Positions 23,054 through 34,902 are shown, counted from the first letter of the stretch. The stretch: 64,000 nt of DNA from Zygaena filipendulae (GCA_907165275.2 OU015663.1:6646501-6710500); one strand, 5' to 3'. Notes: a model not told the origin generated them from the sequence alone. Program-made: numbers and translations.

Positions 23054-25024
23054 ATGTCCGTGATAACTACGAGAACATGTCCTGGTATTTACTGTGGTCG
23101 CACAGAGCTGGAAGATGGAATGTGGAGTGATTGTGGTGCTTGCCCCCGAGGATACCGAACCAACGACACCAGCTACTGCATGCCGTGCTCAGACGAGCCA
23201 ACGTTGTACGATTGGCAATACCTTGGTTTCATGATTTTGTTGCCTTTAGTCTTGCACTGGTTCTTCATAGACATCGTCACGATTGGCAAAGGGTATGATT
23301 ATATTAATAGTACTTACAAACATTATCAATACGGTGTATTACTACACATTATCACACAGCACGACTTTGACCCAAACTAAGCAGAGCTTGTAGGAACGTT
23401 GGGTGCCAGCCAACTGATATAAAGCCTGTATTATTATTTATATTTTGTTTGTAAATGTATTCTTGTACTGATGCCTTGGCTAACACAACTATGATTCATC
23501 ACATAAGTGTTTAGGTACTGGGCTGGGCTTTGATCCTGATAGCATTTGAGTCTACTAACTAGTAACCACTAGGTTATACTTATAATTTAGTGGAAAATGG
23601 TTTATCTTAAGAAAATTATAAAGTGACATCAGGTGAGGGACTAATCCATATTTTTCTTTTGAATACATTTTTGTTAATAGTTAGTTAAGTCAATCTTTCT
23701 TATCCATTCTAGTAAAAAAGGTGTATTGGCTCAGCATTTTTGTGCATTTGTGGAAGTAACATCAGGTACTCTGGCTGCATTACTAGTTTTGCCACCAACC
23801 GGCACAGTTGAACTTCAAGTATGCACACCAAAAGCCCTTTCTGACTGGTATACATTACTGCACAATCCACAACCTGATTATAAAGAAACTTTACACTGTA
23901 CACAAGAAGCTGTGTATCCTTTGTAAGTAACTATGTTTAATAAGATTTTCTTTTAAAATATATTTAATTTAATTTTGTTTTTTCATTTGAATGTAATGTA
24001 AGTAACTGTGTATTAAATTTTCTTACAGATATACCATAATACTACTGGTATATGCCTTCAGTTTGTTAATGACAGTAATTTTGAGACCTTGGTTGCTTAC
24101 TTGGCATGCACCTAATCCTGGAAAGAAAGCTATATACTGTGCTCTTTACTTCTATCCAATACTGGTGTTGATTCACACTGTAGCTGCTGGATTGATTTGT
24201 GAGTATCTAAAATTCAGATAGGTCTTAGGGTATCTTTTAATAAATAAAAAAAAAAGTATATCTATACTAATATTATAAAGAGCAAAAGTTGTGATATTGT
24301 AGGGGGTAATCTCTGGATCTACTGAACCAATTTTGAAAATTCTTTCACTTATAGAAAGCTACAGTGATCCTGAGTGTCATAGGGTACATTTTATTATGGA
24401 ATTCCCGCGGGGACTCCGAAGTTTATGAGTTAGTGAGATTGTGGGGGTAATCTCTGGATCTACTGAACCTATTTTAAAAATTCTTCCACTTATAGGAAGC
24501 TACAGTGATCCTGAGTGACGTAAGGTACTTTTATCCCGGAAGTCCCGCGGGAACTCCGAAATTACCGCGGGTGAAACCGCGGAGGTCAGCTAGTAGTACA
24601 TAAATATAATGAGAAAAAAACTTTTTATACTTTTTATGATAAAATATTGAAATAAATACAATAAGATTTGTATTGTAGACATCATGTTTCAGATATTTAT
24701 CTTTATGACATAATGATATTGATTGATGCCATTTATTTTCCAGATTGTTCATTTCCATACATAATCATCATAATATCGATGATAACTTCGGCTTCACACT
24801 TTTCAATAAAAATTGATCAGTCTGCTCCTGCTTTGTTGATGTCCTCTGTGACAAATTCAAGGAATCTCATCATTCTGCTAGGACACTGGCTCATCCATGC
24901 CTATGGGATTATATCGTTGACAGGATTCAAAGAGCTGTGGTATTTGTCTCTAGTGCCTGCTCCTGCTATGTTCTACATCCTGACAGCTCAGTTCACTGAC
25001 CCTATGAAGATACACAACGATTGA
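23054..25024 (+). CDS. JKAMP: JNK1/MAPK8-associated membrane protein
   Basis: This is a multipass ER membrane protein. In vertebrates it binds MAPK8 and ubiquitin/proteasome components of ER-associated degradation. Exons are 23054-23292, 23713-23922, 24029-24198 and 24744-25024. Junction phases 2, 2 and 1 all close, giving 299 aa against 311 in human. The N-terminus carries paired cysteines (C9, C14, C27, C30, C42, C45) including CGACPRGYRTN, then YDWQYLGFMILLPLVLHWFF as the first membrane segment. LSDWYTLLHNPQPDY and CTQEAVYPLYT in exon 2 are family hallmarks. GHWLIHAYGIIS and the C-terminal LTAQFTDPMKI complete the match. The start context is GAAAATGTC. Intron 3 contains a Helitron copy. 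It does not share the UGT's orientation-linked promoter. Confidence 0.94.
24261..24593 (+). mobile_element. Helitron-like element in JKAMP intron 3
   Basis: It starts A|TCTATACTAATATTATAAA and ends ACCGCGGGTGAAACCGCGG...CAGCTAG|T. The internal CTCTGGATCTACTGAACC unit is present twice. Confidence 0.75.
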
Positions 25025-25508
25025 CGACCGCGCCAAGAGTTTACTAAGATTGAGGCAATGGCATTTTGCTACACGTCATATTATGTGCTCTCCATATATG
25101 GAAAGGTCTATTGAGAAGAACTGGGTAAGAGTTGGAGTGATCTCAAAAACTCTGGACTCCTCATTAAGTGTATGAAAACAATAATCAATGAATATTTTTT
25201 TGTGAATACTTGTTTTGTTATATTCATAGGATGTATTTACATTTGTTGTTATAAGTGAAACATAGCTTTTGTTATTTAAGAAGTATCTGGAATTCGTATT
25301 TTGTATGTTGTTTTATTATGTCAGTCTGACTCAATGTCTGAATCTTTGCTTATATGATGTTATTTAACAAGTAATTTTGTAAATTGTACATAGAATTATC
25401 ATGTATGTAACTGTGAAATAAGTATATGACTATATATCTACTTAATATAAGACTGTGAACTAAAATAGGAAAGCAAGTAGTATTATAATTATATTAATTT
25501 GTTGATGT

Positions 25509-25514
25509 AATAAA
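25509..25514 (+). terminator. Candidate JKAMP polyadenylation signal
   Basis: AATAAA lies 485 bp after the stop codon in AT-rich 3' sequence. Earlier AATAAG-type variants also exist. Confidence 0.35.
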
Positions 25515-25519
25515 ATCAA

Positions 25520-26280
25520 AGCTAATGTGAGGAATAGTCAGGCTATTTAGGATGGCATTTGAGAATGAAATGATGGAAATACTGAATTTGTTTGTCAAAT
25601 TTATCCCATTTATCCTATAACAAAGTATAATTATGATAAATGACAATTACAATATGAAAAGTTTAGAGATAATTATAGCTTTTTAAGGTCCCATATCCAA
25701 TAGCAAACACGAAACCTTTGTAATTTCGTCATGTCTATCTGTCAGTCTGTCCGTATTTTCCACTCATGTAACTTCAGACTATTGGCTATATATTGTACTA
25801 TAAAATACAGAAGGAAGATGTATTTTTTGAGCCCTCATGCAAATGTATAGTGAATTTACAAAAAAAGAAAATTAAGTGCGGCGCTCGATAAATGTTCCTT
25901 ACCTTACTTCCAAAAAGAAATATTGATGTTGGAGAAACGCGTGATTGAAGTCAAGGGAGATTATGTAAAAAATAAATCTTATACCTAAATCTTTTCCTAA
26001 CTGAAATTCACAAACCTGAGAACTATCACGTTAGTTAGGTACTAAATAAAGCTTTAAATAAATTTTGCCATACTTTCAGAATGGTATCTAAACTCTTAGG
26101 AGAGAGTATGTACCTACCTTATGTTACACTGAGCGAGCTGGCGCTTGATAAAATCGGCTGTTTGATATAAAACAATTTTTTTAAAACGTAATTTCATTAA
26201 TATTAATTAATATATATTACTTATTGCCGCGTTTTATGTGACAGCATGCTGATTGCTGTAGTGATTATCGTGAGTGACTG
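25520..26280. other. Non-coding stretch
   Basis: No gene or clear mobile element was recognised here. Confidence 0.45.
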
Positions 26281-26284
26281 ATCA

Positions 26285-26410
26285 GTGTCAAATCAAATCA
26301 AATCAAATATACTTTATTGCACACACAGTAGAAGACACAATATTTACAAAACACAGAAACATATGGATACGTACAATGAGGCGACCTATATTTCTGAAAG
26401 CAATTTTTTC
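26285..26410 (-). mobile_element. Retroposon 3' end with (TCAAA)n tail
   Basis: CAAATCAAATCAAATCAAAT is followed by ATACTTTATTGCACACA, a standard lepidopteran LINE/SINE 3' end read in reverse. Confidence 0.5.
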
Positions 26411-26546
26411 ATTTTTCATTTTTTCCTTACCTCCCCTCCTCCATTTTGGCATCACATTAATATTACTGTGATTCTTTTTTTAATTGTAAAATTTTGATGC
26501 ATATTTTATTTTTAAGTAATGGTGTGATATCGAATAAAGATACATA

Positions 26547-26761
26547 CCTAATACTAATATGTATTATAAAGAGGAAAGATTTGATTTTTTGTTTGTTTAT
26601 TTGTTTGTTACGATTTAACCCAAAAACTACTGGACCGATTTAAAAAAATCATTCACCATTAAAAAGCTACATTATCCTTGAGTAACATACGCTATATTGT
26701 AATCCGGAATTACCGCGGGGACTCCGAAATTAACGCGGGTGAAACCGCGGGAAACAGCTAG
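26547..26761 (+). mobile_element. Helitron-like element
   Basis: It ends with hairpin CGCGGGTGAAACCGCG, GGAAACAG, CTAG|T. The 5' half matches 114-309. Confidence 0.75.
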
Positions 26762-26884
26762 TACCTAATATTTCTAATTTTGTCGTTACAGAGTTATTTA
26801 ACATTAAAATTTGAAATGAATTATTTGAACAAAAAAATATGTAGGAAAAAAAAAGTAGGTAATAGCAAAAATATTATTTTACGA

Positions 26885-27050
26885 CTAGCTGTGCCCCGCG
26901 GTTTCACCCGCGGTAATTTGGGAGTTTCCGCGGGAATTCCGGGATAAAAAGTACCCTTTGTCCATCTCTGTACCCCTGACAACGTGCATGTCAAATTTCA
27001 TCCAAATCCGTTCAGCCGTTTTTGCGTGATTGAGTAAACGTATGCGAGGA
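26885..27050 (-). mobile_element. Helitron-like element, 5' truncated
   Basis: CTAGCTGTGCCCCGCGG is on the left. Family sequence continues to TGCGTGATTGAGTAAAC, and the TATTAGTA 5' end is absent. Confidence 0.7.
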
Positions 27051-27228
27051 TAAGACCTCCAAAGCGCATTTTCATCCGACTTGCTTCAAATTTATCGTCA
27101 CTGCTCAGCTCCTATGTGTCTTAGCGTTATGTTATATAGCCTATAACCTGCTCAGGAGTATGGACTACAATCGTACCAAGTTTGGTTAAAATCCCTTGAG
27201 TAGTTTTTGGCCCATGCGTGCACATACA

Positions 27229-27250
27229 GACAGACAGACAGACAGACAAA
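27229..27250. repeat. (CAGA)n microsatellite
   Basis: Repeated CAGACAGA follows an AGTTTTTGGCCCATGCG context. Confidence 0.8.
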
Positions 27251-27327
27251 AAATTTACTGATTGTATTTTTGGCATCAGTATCGACCACCATTCATCCTC
27301 CAATATTAATTTTGAATATATATTCAA

Positions 27328-27631
27328 CTAGCTGTGCCCCGCGGTTTCACCCGCGTGAGTTTCGGGATTCCCGCAGGAACTCCAATGAAGTCTAATTTAC
27401 TCCTTATAAAAACAGCTAATTAGTATTAAAAGTCCCGTCAATATCGGTCCAACAGTTTCGGAAATTCACCCGCGTGAGTTTCGGAATTCCCGCAGGAACT
27501 CCAAACTTCTTTTATATAAACCTTGTCCTGACAATAACGAACACAAAAAAAAACAATTATCCAATTTGGTGCAGTCGTTTGAAAGTTATACACTTAGCAA
27601 CACATTTGGCGATTCATTTTTATTATATAGA
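27328..27631 (-). mobile_element. Helitron-like element with duplicated 3' domain
   Basis: CTAGCTGTGCCCCGCGG is at the left. A second CACCCGCGTGAGTTTCGG lies near 27467. The 5' TC end (TCTATATAATAAAAATG on the minus strand) is at the right. Confidence 0.75.
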
Positions 27632-28057
27632 TGTACAGAATTGACCTTTACAGTTTTATTATAAGTATAGATAGATAGTAAAATTTTAGGTATTATGGTA
27701 CCTATATTATAGTTTAAAGCATAACAACGGAATACCATTCATAAATTAATAGCGCTAAGTAATTAGGTACTACCATGGTACTACCTACCTATTTCATTAA
27801 ATTAATCAGTCATATTATACCTACCTAAGAGATAGAAGTAGGTGTGACGCGGGACGCCAGTCGCTGAGTCAAGCTTGCTTGATTATTATTTTTCTTTATC
27901 TTGTTCTTCAGCCCTGAGTTTTTTAGGTATTACGTTATCCATTGATTTAGATACTAGCCGTAGATTCAACTTTGACGCTAAAAAAATCGTGAAGTTTGTA
28001 TTGAATGCGATATCCATGGTGTGGTATATCAATGACGTTATCTAATAAGTTTTATAA

Positions 28058-28680
28058 TTTTTCATTACTCATACTCGGAAAGTAGGTCTGAAGTTGCCTG
28101 AGAAGCGGGTTGAAAGTAACCCTTTTCAGCCCTAGGGAGAATCGCTTTCAACTGACAACTGTCAAATTATTAAAAAAAAACTAGGTCTATTTTCACATTT
28201 CTATTGAACCATGTTTCAACTTTCTATACAGCCAGCGCGATGTAAATTTGAAATAACGTAAAGTTTAAGTAGGTAGGTATTAATTAAAATAAAATTCACT
28301 CACTTTTTCTTAAGCTAATTCCTATTTATATTTTTTTATTTTCTTTAATTAATACTTAATAATTAAAGAAAATATTTTTTTTAAGTCGCCACAATGTAAA
28401 TAAAAAATACTGGCTGAATAGCTAGCCGGCCAAAGAAAAAGAAATAGGTGGGAAAGTGTCAAGCGACTATCCGATCTTCACTCATTTTTTCTTTAGCTAA
28501 TTCCTATTTTTATTTTGACTTTCCTTGCATTCGTAATGAAAAGCACAGTGTTACCCTCGGGAGAAAGACTTATTTAGTCCCTCGATCTATTGGTGCCCTC
28601 GCTACGCTCGGGCGCCAAACCCCGTCTCGGGACTAAATAAGTTACTTTCACCCCTAGGATAACAATGTACTATTATTGAT
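28058..28680 (+). repeat. Dispersed palindromic repeat D, copy 1
   Basis: Part a (28058-28180, ACTCGGAAAGTAGGTCTGAA) and part b (28485-28675, CAGTGTTACCCTCGGGAG ... CCTAGGATAACAATGTAC) occur in the same order at 57660-58092. Part b has inverted flanks CTTATTTAGTCCC / GGGACTAAATAAG around a GCGCC-rich core. Between the parts lies an AT palindrome at 28338-28373 with 14-bp arms. Confidence 0.65.
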
Positions 28681-28796
28681 GAGTTGAAAGTTTAAAGGTA
28701 AAGTATAAAAAAATTATTCTGAAAGTTTTGCTATAAAATCAACTATATAAGTTTGTATAAAATGGAATAATTCATAATTGTTGTTCCTCGGATGTG

Positions 28797-29056
28797 TAGG
28801 AATGTGCTTGTATCCGGCAGGAAATGAATTGTAGGGCGCTCTCTAGCCGGGCGGCTGGCTAGCTACCACCTTCAAGTTGCAAATCTGTCGCCAAGCACCT
28901 AACGGTGTGTTCCGGCAGCCCCATTTGAAAGCCAGTTCCCATCCTCATTCCAGGTCGGCAAAGCACCTGCATGCCTTCTGGTGTTGCAGATGTCCATGGG
29001 CGGCGGTAATTATTTACCATCAGGTGTACCACTGGCCCGTTTGCCTCCTAAGAGAA
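28797..29056 (+). repeat. Dispersed repeat E, longest copy
   Basis: The words CATGCCTTCTGG, GATGTCCATGGGCGGCGGTA and CATCAGGTGTACC recur inverted at 63586-63712. They are typical of an abundant lepidopteran retroposon. No coding frame was recognised. Confidence 0.5.
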
Positions 29057-29128
29057 GGCAAAATTTGTATGGAACAATTCCGCGGACACTCCGAAATTAT
29101 TGCGGGTGAAACCGCGCGGGACAGCTAG
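29057..29128 (+). mobile_element. Helitron array unit 1 (3' remnant)
   Basis: ATTCCGCGGACACTCCG, hairpin and CTAG|T are present. Unit 2 begins at the next base. Confidence 0.7.
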
Positions 29129-29359
29129 TCTATCTTCTATATATATAAAATGCTTTGTCCTGAATGACTGATGGATCAACCACAGCCTAAACCGCTGATC
29201 ATAGAGACCTGAAGTTCTTTGTATGACGTAGGCATCTGGTAAGAAATAATTTTTGGAAATTCGACCCCTAAGGAGATGAAAATGGGTTGCAAAGTTTATA
29301 TGGAATAATTCCGCGGGAACTTCAAAATTATCGCGGGTGAAACCGCGCGGGACAGCTAG
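29129..29359 (+). mobile_element. Helitron array unit 2
   Basis: It starts TCTATCTTCTATATATATAA and ends GGGTGAAACCGCGCGGGACAGCTAG in the family manner. The AAAATGCTTTGTCCTGAATG segment defines this 5' subtype. Confidence 0.75.
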
Positions 29360-29390
29360 TATACCTACATAATATAAAATGCTTTGTCCT

Positions 29391-29620
29391 GCGGAGCTAG
29401 GATGCGCAACATGATAAAATTTTATCGAGCCATTTTATCGATTCTCGTCGACATAATATATCGTTTTGTCTACCAGTGGTAAAAAAAATTTAACCGAATC
29501 TAGTCTTAACTCAATACCCCACTACTGCACTTTTTTGCTTGGACGCCCATAAATATTTGTCGTGTCGACAATTTTTTCTTTCGTTCGATAAACATATCAT
29601 GTTGCGCATCCTAGCTCCGC
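29391..29620. mobile_element. 230-bp MITE with perfect 26-bp TIRs
   Basis: GCGGAGCTAGGATGCGCAAC (extending to CATGATA) on the left is perfectly complemented at the right. The host Helitron sequence CTTTGTCCT/TGAATG flanks it. Its internal AATCTAGTCTTAACTCAATA matches, inverted, the region near 34430-34470. Confidence 0.8.
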
Positions 29621-29799
29621 TGAATGGGTGACTGACAGATAAACGCACACGGCACAGCCTAAACGGCTGATCGTAGAGACCTGAAACTTGGAGGGTGTGT
29701 TCTTTGTATGACCACGTCGCGTAGGCATCCTAAAAGAAATGATTTTTTTAAAATTTAACCCCTAAGGGAGTGAAAAGGGGTTGCAAAGTTTGTATATGG

Positions 29800-29872
29800 T
29801 TTATTATGTATATTACCTAATCTTTTTTGTAAAAGTGAAATAAATCTAATCTAATCTAATTTAATCTATGGT
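29800..29872 (+). mobile_element. Retroposon 3' end with (TAATC)n tail
   Basis: It lies between two TATGG words inside the Helitron unit and ends TCTAATCTAATCTAAT. A short target duplication fits retroposition. Confidence 0.5.
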
Positions 29873-29928
29873 TCTTCCGCGGGAACTCTGAAATTATCGC
29901 GGGTGAAACCGCGCGGGACAGCTAGTCA

Positions 29929-30116
29929 TCCTTACTAATATCGTAAATGCGAAAGTGAGTTTGTTTGTTGCGCTTTCACGCCTTATCGGCTAAACCGATC
30001 ATCATAAAACTTTGCATACACGTCAGGGGTACAAAGGACATATAGGGTACTTTTTAACCCAAAATTCCCGCGGGATCTCCGAAATTACAGCGGGTGAAAC
30101 CGCGGGGAACAGCTAC
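29929..30116 (+). mobile_element. Helitron array unit 4
   Basis: It starts A|TCCTTACTAATATCGTAAA three bases after the CTAG of unit 3. The 3' hairpin is intact but CTAG has become CTAC. Confidence 0.7.
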
Positions 30117-30119
30117 TTT

Positions 30120-31180
30120 AATAATATTTTTTATATAAAATAAAATAACATCAAAAAGAAGGAATATTTACGTACCTATAGTAAAAGAATAAATATTATT
30201 TTAAAGAAATATATCTGTGATTCCACTCGAAGGACCAATAATATCAACTACTGTTACTGTACTATGTACCAATTCGTATCTTTATTGTATGTATACACTA
30301 TACCTACAGTTTAAGTAAAGACTGACGTTAGGTTGGTAGATACTTGTAATGAAAAATATGGATAATTTTTCACAATTTCTCTGTAAGATTGCTTCGCTGT
30401 GGAAGTCTTAGTACACATTGTAAAGGTAGTAATATAGCTACGAATAAAATGATTTATGATACAGACAAAGACCGACAGTCCAAAACAAAAAGTTAGCGAG
30501 TCGTTTCTGCGCGGTCTCATTATTAAACGCTTTCTTCCCCCGGAGGAAGCCCGAACTCCGAAGTAACGTACCATCCGTTTCTCTGAAGAGTTGCTTATCT
30601 CTATACCAACAAGATACAAATTCATCGTATGTACCGTTTTGTTAGATGTAGGTAACTAACGTATCTACGTTATGGTTGATACAATTCGTACAAACAATCA
30701 TACTTGAAATGTTCCGCGGAAAATGTTCGAGAAATATGTATGTTATACCAATATGTTCTCATGTAAGTGATTATGTACCTACTAATCTTCTGAGAATAAT
30801 AAAGATTCTTATAAGTTATAACAGTTAGGTATACCCTATATTCTTTGCGTTGAATATGTTAAGGTGATGAGGAAAGGAACTATTCAACTGCATTTGGTAT
30901 TTGACAGGGTTTATCTGGTGTTTGATTAAATACTAACGCTTATAAAACCGTTTAATAAAATAACTTACCAAATAGAAAAGTTGTAGAGATTCACCAGTCG
31001 CGTTTGATCAGGATGGCCATAAGCGTTTCCTTATGTTTTTAATGACTGGCCTCTTAATAAGTAGGACGTGTGTGGGTATAGGTACAGGGATAAGAGCAAT
31101 TGGTGGTATTTCCCCCATCTCCCCCTCAGTGATATCCCTGATAATTTTTTAACCGAGTACCTATAAGTACCTATGGTTTG
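30120..31180. other. Non-coding stretch
   Basis: A 104-codon minus-strand open frame (30311-30625) has no recognisable motif. No repeat pairing was seen. Confidence 0.4.
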
Positions 31181-31205
31181 TTTTATTTTTAACCGACTCC
31201 AAAAA
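31180..31205 (+). repeat. Repeat F fragment (AACCGACT...)
   Basis: It reads TTTTAACCGACTCC. The same core recurs at 43176, 62276 and, inverted, near 35745 and 44230. Confidence 0.4.
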
Positions 31206-31212
31206 AAGAAGT

Positions 31213-31506
31213 AAAAGTACCCTATGTCACTCAGGATCACTGTAGCTTCCTATAAGTGAAAGAATTTTCGAAATCGGTTCAGTAGATCCGGAGATTACCC
31301 CTACAACCTCACAAACTCACAATCTTCGGAGTTCCCGCAAGAATTCCGGAATAAAAATTATTCTATGACACTCAGGATCACTGTAGCTTCTTGTAAGTGA
31401 AAGAATTTTCAAAATCGGTTCTGTAGATCCAGAGATAACCCCCTACAACGTCGCAAACTCACAAACCCACAAACGCACAAACTTTCTCTTTATAATATTA
31501 GTATAG
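31213..31506 (-). mobile_element. Helitron-like element with internal duplication, 3' truncated
   Basis: GTCACTCAGGATCACTGTAG and the following ~170 bp occur twice. The 5' end TTTATAATATTAGTATAGA is intact. There is no CTAG end. Confidence 0.65.
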
Positions 31507-31672
31507 AAGTATAGATAAACCAACCCACTTAAAAGCGAAAAATAAATAAAATTGTAACAAAAAATTAAAACCGACTTCAAAATACAAAAATGCTCTATTT
31601 GTTGTTATGCTGTATATGTTGACCTACATATAGGTAATATTAGGTATGTTATCTATCTCTCTATATACTTTG

Positions 31673-31879
31673 CCAGCTGACCCCCGCGGTTTCACCCGCG
31701 GTAATTTCGGAGTTTCCGCGGGAATTCGGGGATAAAAAGTACCCTATGTCCTTTTCTGTACCCCTGACAACGTGCATGCCAAATTTCATCCAAATCCGTT
31801 CATGCCGCTTTTGCGTGATTGAGTAACAAACATCCAAACATCCAAACGTCCACACTTTCCCATTTATAATATTAGTAGA
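31673..31879 (-). mobile_element. Helitron-like element
   Basis: CCCCCGCGGTTTCACCCGCG hairpin is on the left (CTAG changed to CCAG). TTTATAATATTAGTAGA is on the right. Confidence 0.75.
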
Positions 31880-31889
31880 ATTTTGTATT

Positions 31890-33780
31890 ACATGATTCAA
31901 CCATGAATGATGGGGGTAGGTACCTACTAAATTAGGTAAACAAAAAAAACTTCTTAATTTGCGCAATTTCAGAGTTAAAAAAAAAAATTCCTTCAGAGAA
32001 GACTTTTTGCCAACAAACAAACTGGATTAATTTTGAAACAGCTCCGGCGATTTGTTGATCGGCCACACTCGCTTCGTTGAACTTTGCAGTCTCTCAAACT
32101 TCCTCCACTCTGTAAAACTGATACGATGTCGGGTAAGAATTTTATTTTTACGGCATTGCAGACTAATTCTTTTACTTTATTTTTGACTAGGGCTTGGGGC
32201 AATTGAAGTACCTACCTAAATTACCCATGTCAGCTTCAAAGGTTTTCCATTTCAACTCTATCTTCATTCTTCTTAAGTTACTTTACATATCTATGGATAT
32301 TGAGAATAATACTTAAATACCAGTAAGTACCTATTTATAATAGATCGATCACTCACGGTTTCACTAGCCCTTGGCATGAGATTCCTTCAGGAAATCTTTG
32401 GTATCACGATGAAAAGAACCCGATGTCATATTCCAAGATCAAAGCTGTTATAAAAAAAATAATTGCCACATGTATGGCGAAGCGTTACTCGAGAACGGCT
32501 CTAATGATTTGGCTGATGTGTTACTTGTTGTACCTGTTCGTATCAGGACAAGGTTGAAAAAATATTTTTTTGGAAAATTTACAGGAAATTTTGATGGTAT
32601 TTTTATGCGAATTGGAAACTCACTGCCTAATCGAGATTTCAATCATTAGTAAGCCCATGAAGCTTAAATTGGCAGGGAGGTAGTTTAAAAGGGAGTAAGC
32701 GATCGTCACGAAATAATTTTCATATCGGAGTTTCCGAGGGTATCCCGAAATTACACAAACAGCTAGTAGGAATATGGTATATCATCCAAAGCAAGCAATC
32801 TGACAGAGCTGCTGTGAACCGCGGTGCATATAATAATGACAATGTGCCTAACATAACTTTTTCTATATCTAATATCTTAAGATACTACCTGCCTAAGTAG
32901 ACGAATTAAAAGTTTGTAGACCAACTTGAAAGATGTTCGGACAACAGCTGTATCTTTGACTCTGGTGAAGTGAGACACGTTACACTTTCGAAAGTCATTC
33001 CTATAGCGATAGTCGAGTGAGCCGTCTACTTTTTCCCGGCATCTTCGGATCCAATACTTTTTATGAACTTCTGGAATAGGTTTAATAATAGTAAGTAAAT
33101 TGGTACTACTATGTTCTGTATGAGACAGTTTTCGCGTTTTGGGATGAATTTTCATAACTTCGTTCTTCGTTCATCTTCAAAATCAAAATCTTCAGTATGC
33201 AGGTATACCTACTTAAGTATTTACTGTAGTTAATCAAACTGAATTTAAAAGAAAAACATCGGTCTTTGCTTGGAATAGGGTAGCAAAATTAGAAGTAAAT
33301 CGAGGAACTGTGCAGAATCTTTTGTAAAGGCATAACAAGTTTGTTCCGTGAAGATTGGACCTAAATTAGCACGTCGAAAAATAGGTTTGTCACGTTCGAT
33401 ACTAGGCGTGATACGTTCGATGTTTAACAAGTTTCACAAATAATCCCCCGGGCGGGCGCTACGGAGGATGCTCGCGTGATTGCGTGGTATCTTCCGAAAG
33501 AGGATTTCATTAAATCTCCCATGGGCTGCACGTGTTATATATTGAAAACTCAGAACACAGGTACATGGTACACGAAGTAATACAGCAACTACGTACCTAT
33601 ACAACCATCCTTTACCCGGGAATCCCGGCGCGGCGTTTCAAGCGGCTCCTCGTATATTGCAATAAATATTGTAAATAAGCAACGCTAGGTTTACAGGTAC
33701 TAGGTAATCAGCGTGTTTATGTCTATATAGGTTTATTTTAAATCATACCCTCTCATTTAAATGAAGTCTATTCGTCATAG
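31890..33780. other. Mostly unique non-coding stretch
   Basis: It holds one Helitron 3' scrap near 32720-32767 and a GC-rich patch at about 33445-33520. Short minus-strand open frames (32877-33155, 33245-33430) match no family I know. Confidence 0.4.
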
Positions 33781-33793
33781 TTTTAAATCTATA

Positions 33794-34014
33794 CTAGCTG
33801 TGCCTTGCGGTTTCACCCGCGTAAGTTTTGGAATTCCCGGAGGAATTCAAAGGAGCCTTAATTTACTTATGACAACGGCTGGACCAATTTGGAGATGGTT
33901 GGATCAATTTTGACAGGTCTTACACTGCTAATTAGCTGATGTTATAAGGAGCTACTTTGGAGTTCCTGGGGAGATTCCGAAACTCACGTGGGTAAATCAG
34001 CGGGGCACAGCTAG
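33794..34014. mobile_element. Tail-to-tail Helitron composite
   Basis: The left edge is CTAGCTGTGCCTTGCGG (3' end on minus) and the right edge GCGGGGCACAGCTAG (3' end on plus). Both hairpin/CTAG tails face outward, with no TC end between them. Confidence 0.7.
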
Positions 34015-34344
34015 TTCGAAATAAAAAAATAATATGTGTACCTAAACCTGAAAACTAGTACCTACATTATCTACATTATAAATAAGATTTTTTATCTGCA
34101 GTGACAATTCTTAAATAGGTAGGTATGCATAAGAATGTACTTTAAATATATTTTTATTGTTACATTTTATCTAATAAATGCATTATTGTAATGCTGTTAC
34201 GGGACCCAGAAAATTTCAAACCTTAAATAACCTAAATATTGTATAATTATTTAGGTTTATAAATAATTAGGTTATATAAATATTCTATAAATATTTAGGT
34301 TGATCTTCTTCTTTTATTAAATGGCAACTTTTATAGTAATTGGA

Positions 34345-34620
34345 TCAATGACAATGTGTGACTTGATAGACAAAGCAACGCGAATGAAGTAAGAAAGCAC
34401 TCGAGATATATTTGTCGTCCACGTAAAAAGAGTAGTGGGGTATAGAGTTAAGACTAGATTCGGTATCTAGAATAGTCAATTGATAGTATGGATTGAAAAA
34501 ATTTTCAAAAACTAGCACAGTTTTTTTTACCAAACATTTGAAGTTGAAATTCTGAAAAAGCTTGATTTGAGAAAATAAAAGTTAGAGTGAAAAAAAACAC
34601 ACTTTTACTTGCTTTGTTAT
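34345..34620. repeat. Relative of the 29391-29620 MITE (interior only)
   Basis: AGTAGTGGGGTATAGAGTTA and AAGACTAGATTCGGT match the complement of that MITE's interior. The 26-bp terminal repeats are not seen here, so limits are approximate. Confidence 0.4.
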
Positions 34621-34871
34621 ACAGAGTTTCATATATTATTGTAATGTCGACGTCGACATATAATAAAATTGTAACAGGTCAATGTCTGTACATGGGAGAT
34701 AAATAAGAAAAAATAATCTATACATATTAGATATTTACATATATTACATATAATATAATAACATTGTAACAGGTCAAACTCTGTACAAGTGTACATGGGA
34801 GATAATAAGAAAAAATAATAGGCGACTCTATGAGTGATATAGATGCAAAAAAATACCGTTTTCAGAATTTT

Positions 34872-34902
<31 letters not shown>

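Larger units (their letters stand above)
29360..29925 (+). mobile_element. Helitron array unit 3, with two nested insertions
   Basis: It shares the ATAAAATGCTTTGTCCT 5' subtype of unit 2 and ends CAGCTAG|T. It is interrupted by a TIR element (29391-29620) and a retroposon fragment (about 29800-29872). Confidence 0.75.

Noticed and set aside
29129..30116. CRISPR-like array from regularly spaced GCGGGTGAAACCGCG words
   Set aside because: The words are the 3' hairpins of transposons; spacing is irregular and the genome is animal.
32877..33155. 92-codon minus-strand frame with a protein-like look
   Set aside because: I could not link it to any family, and found no splice partner or flanking element.
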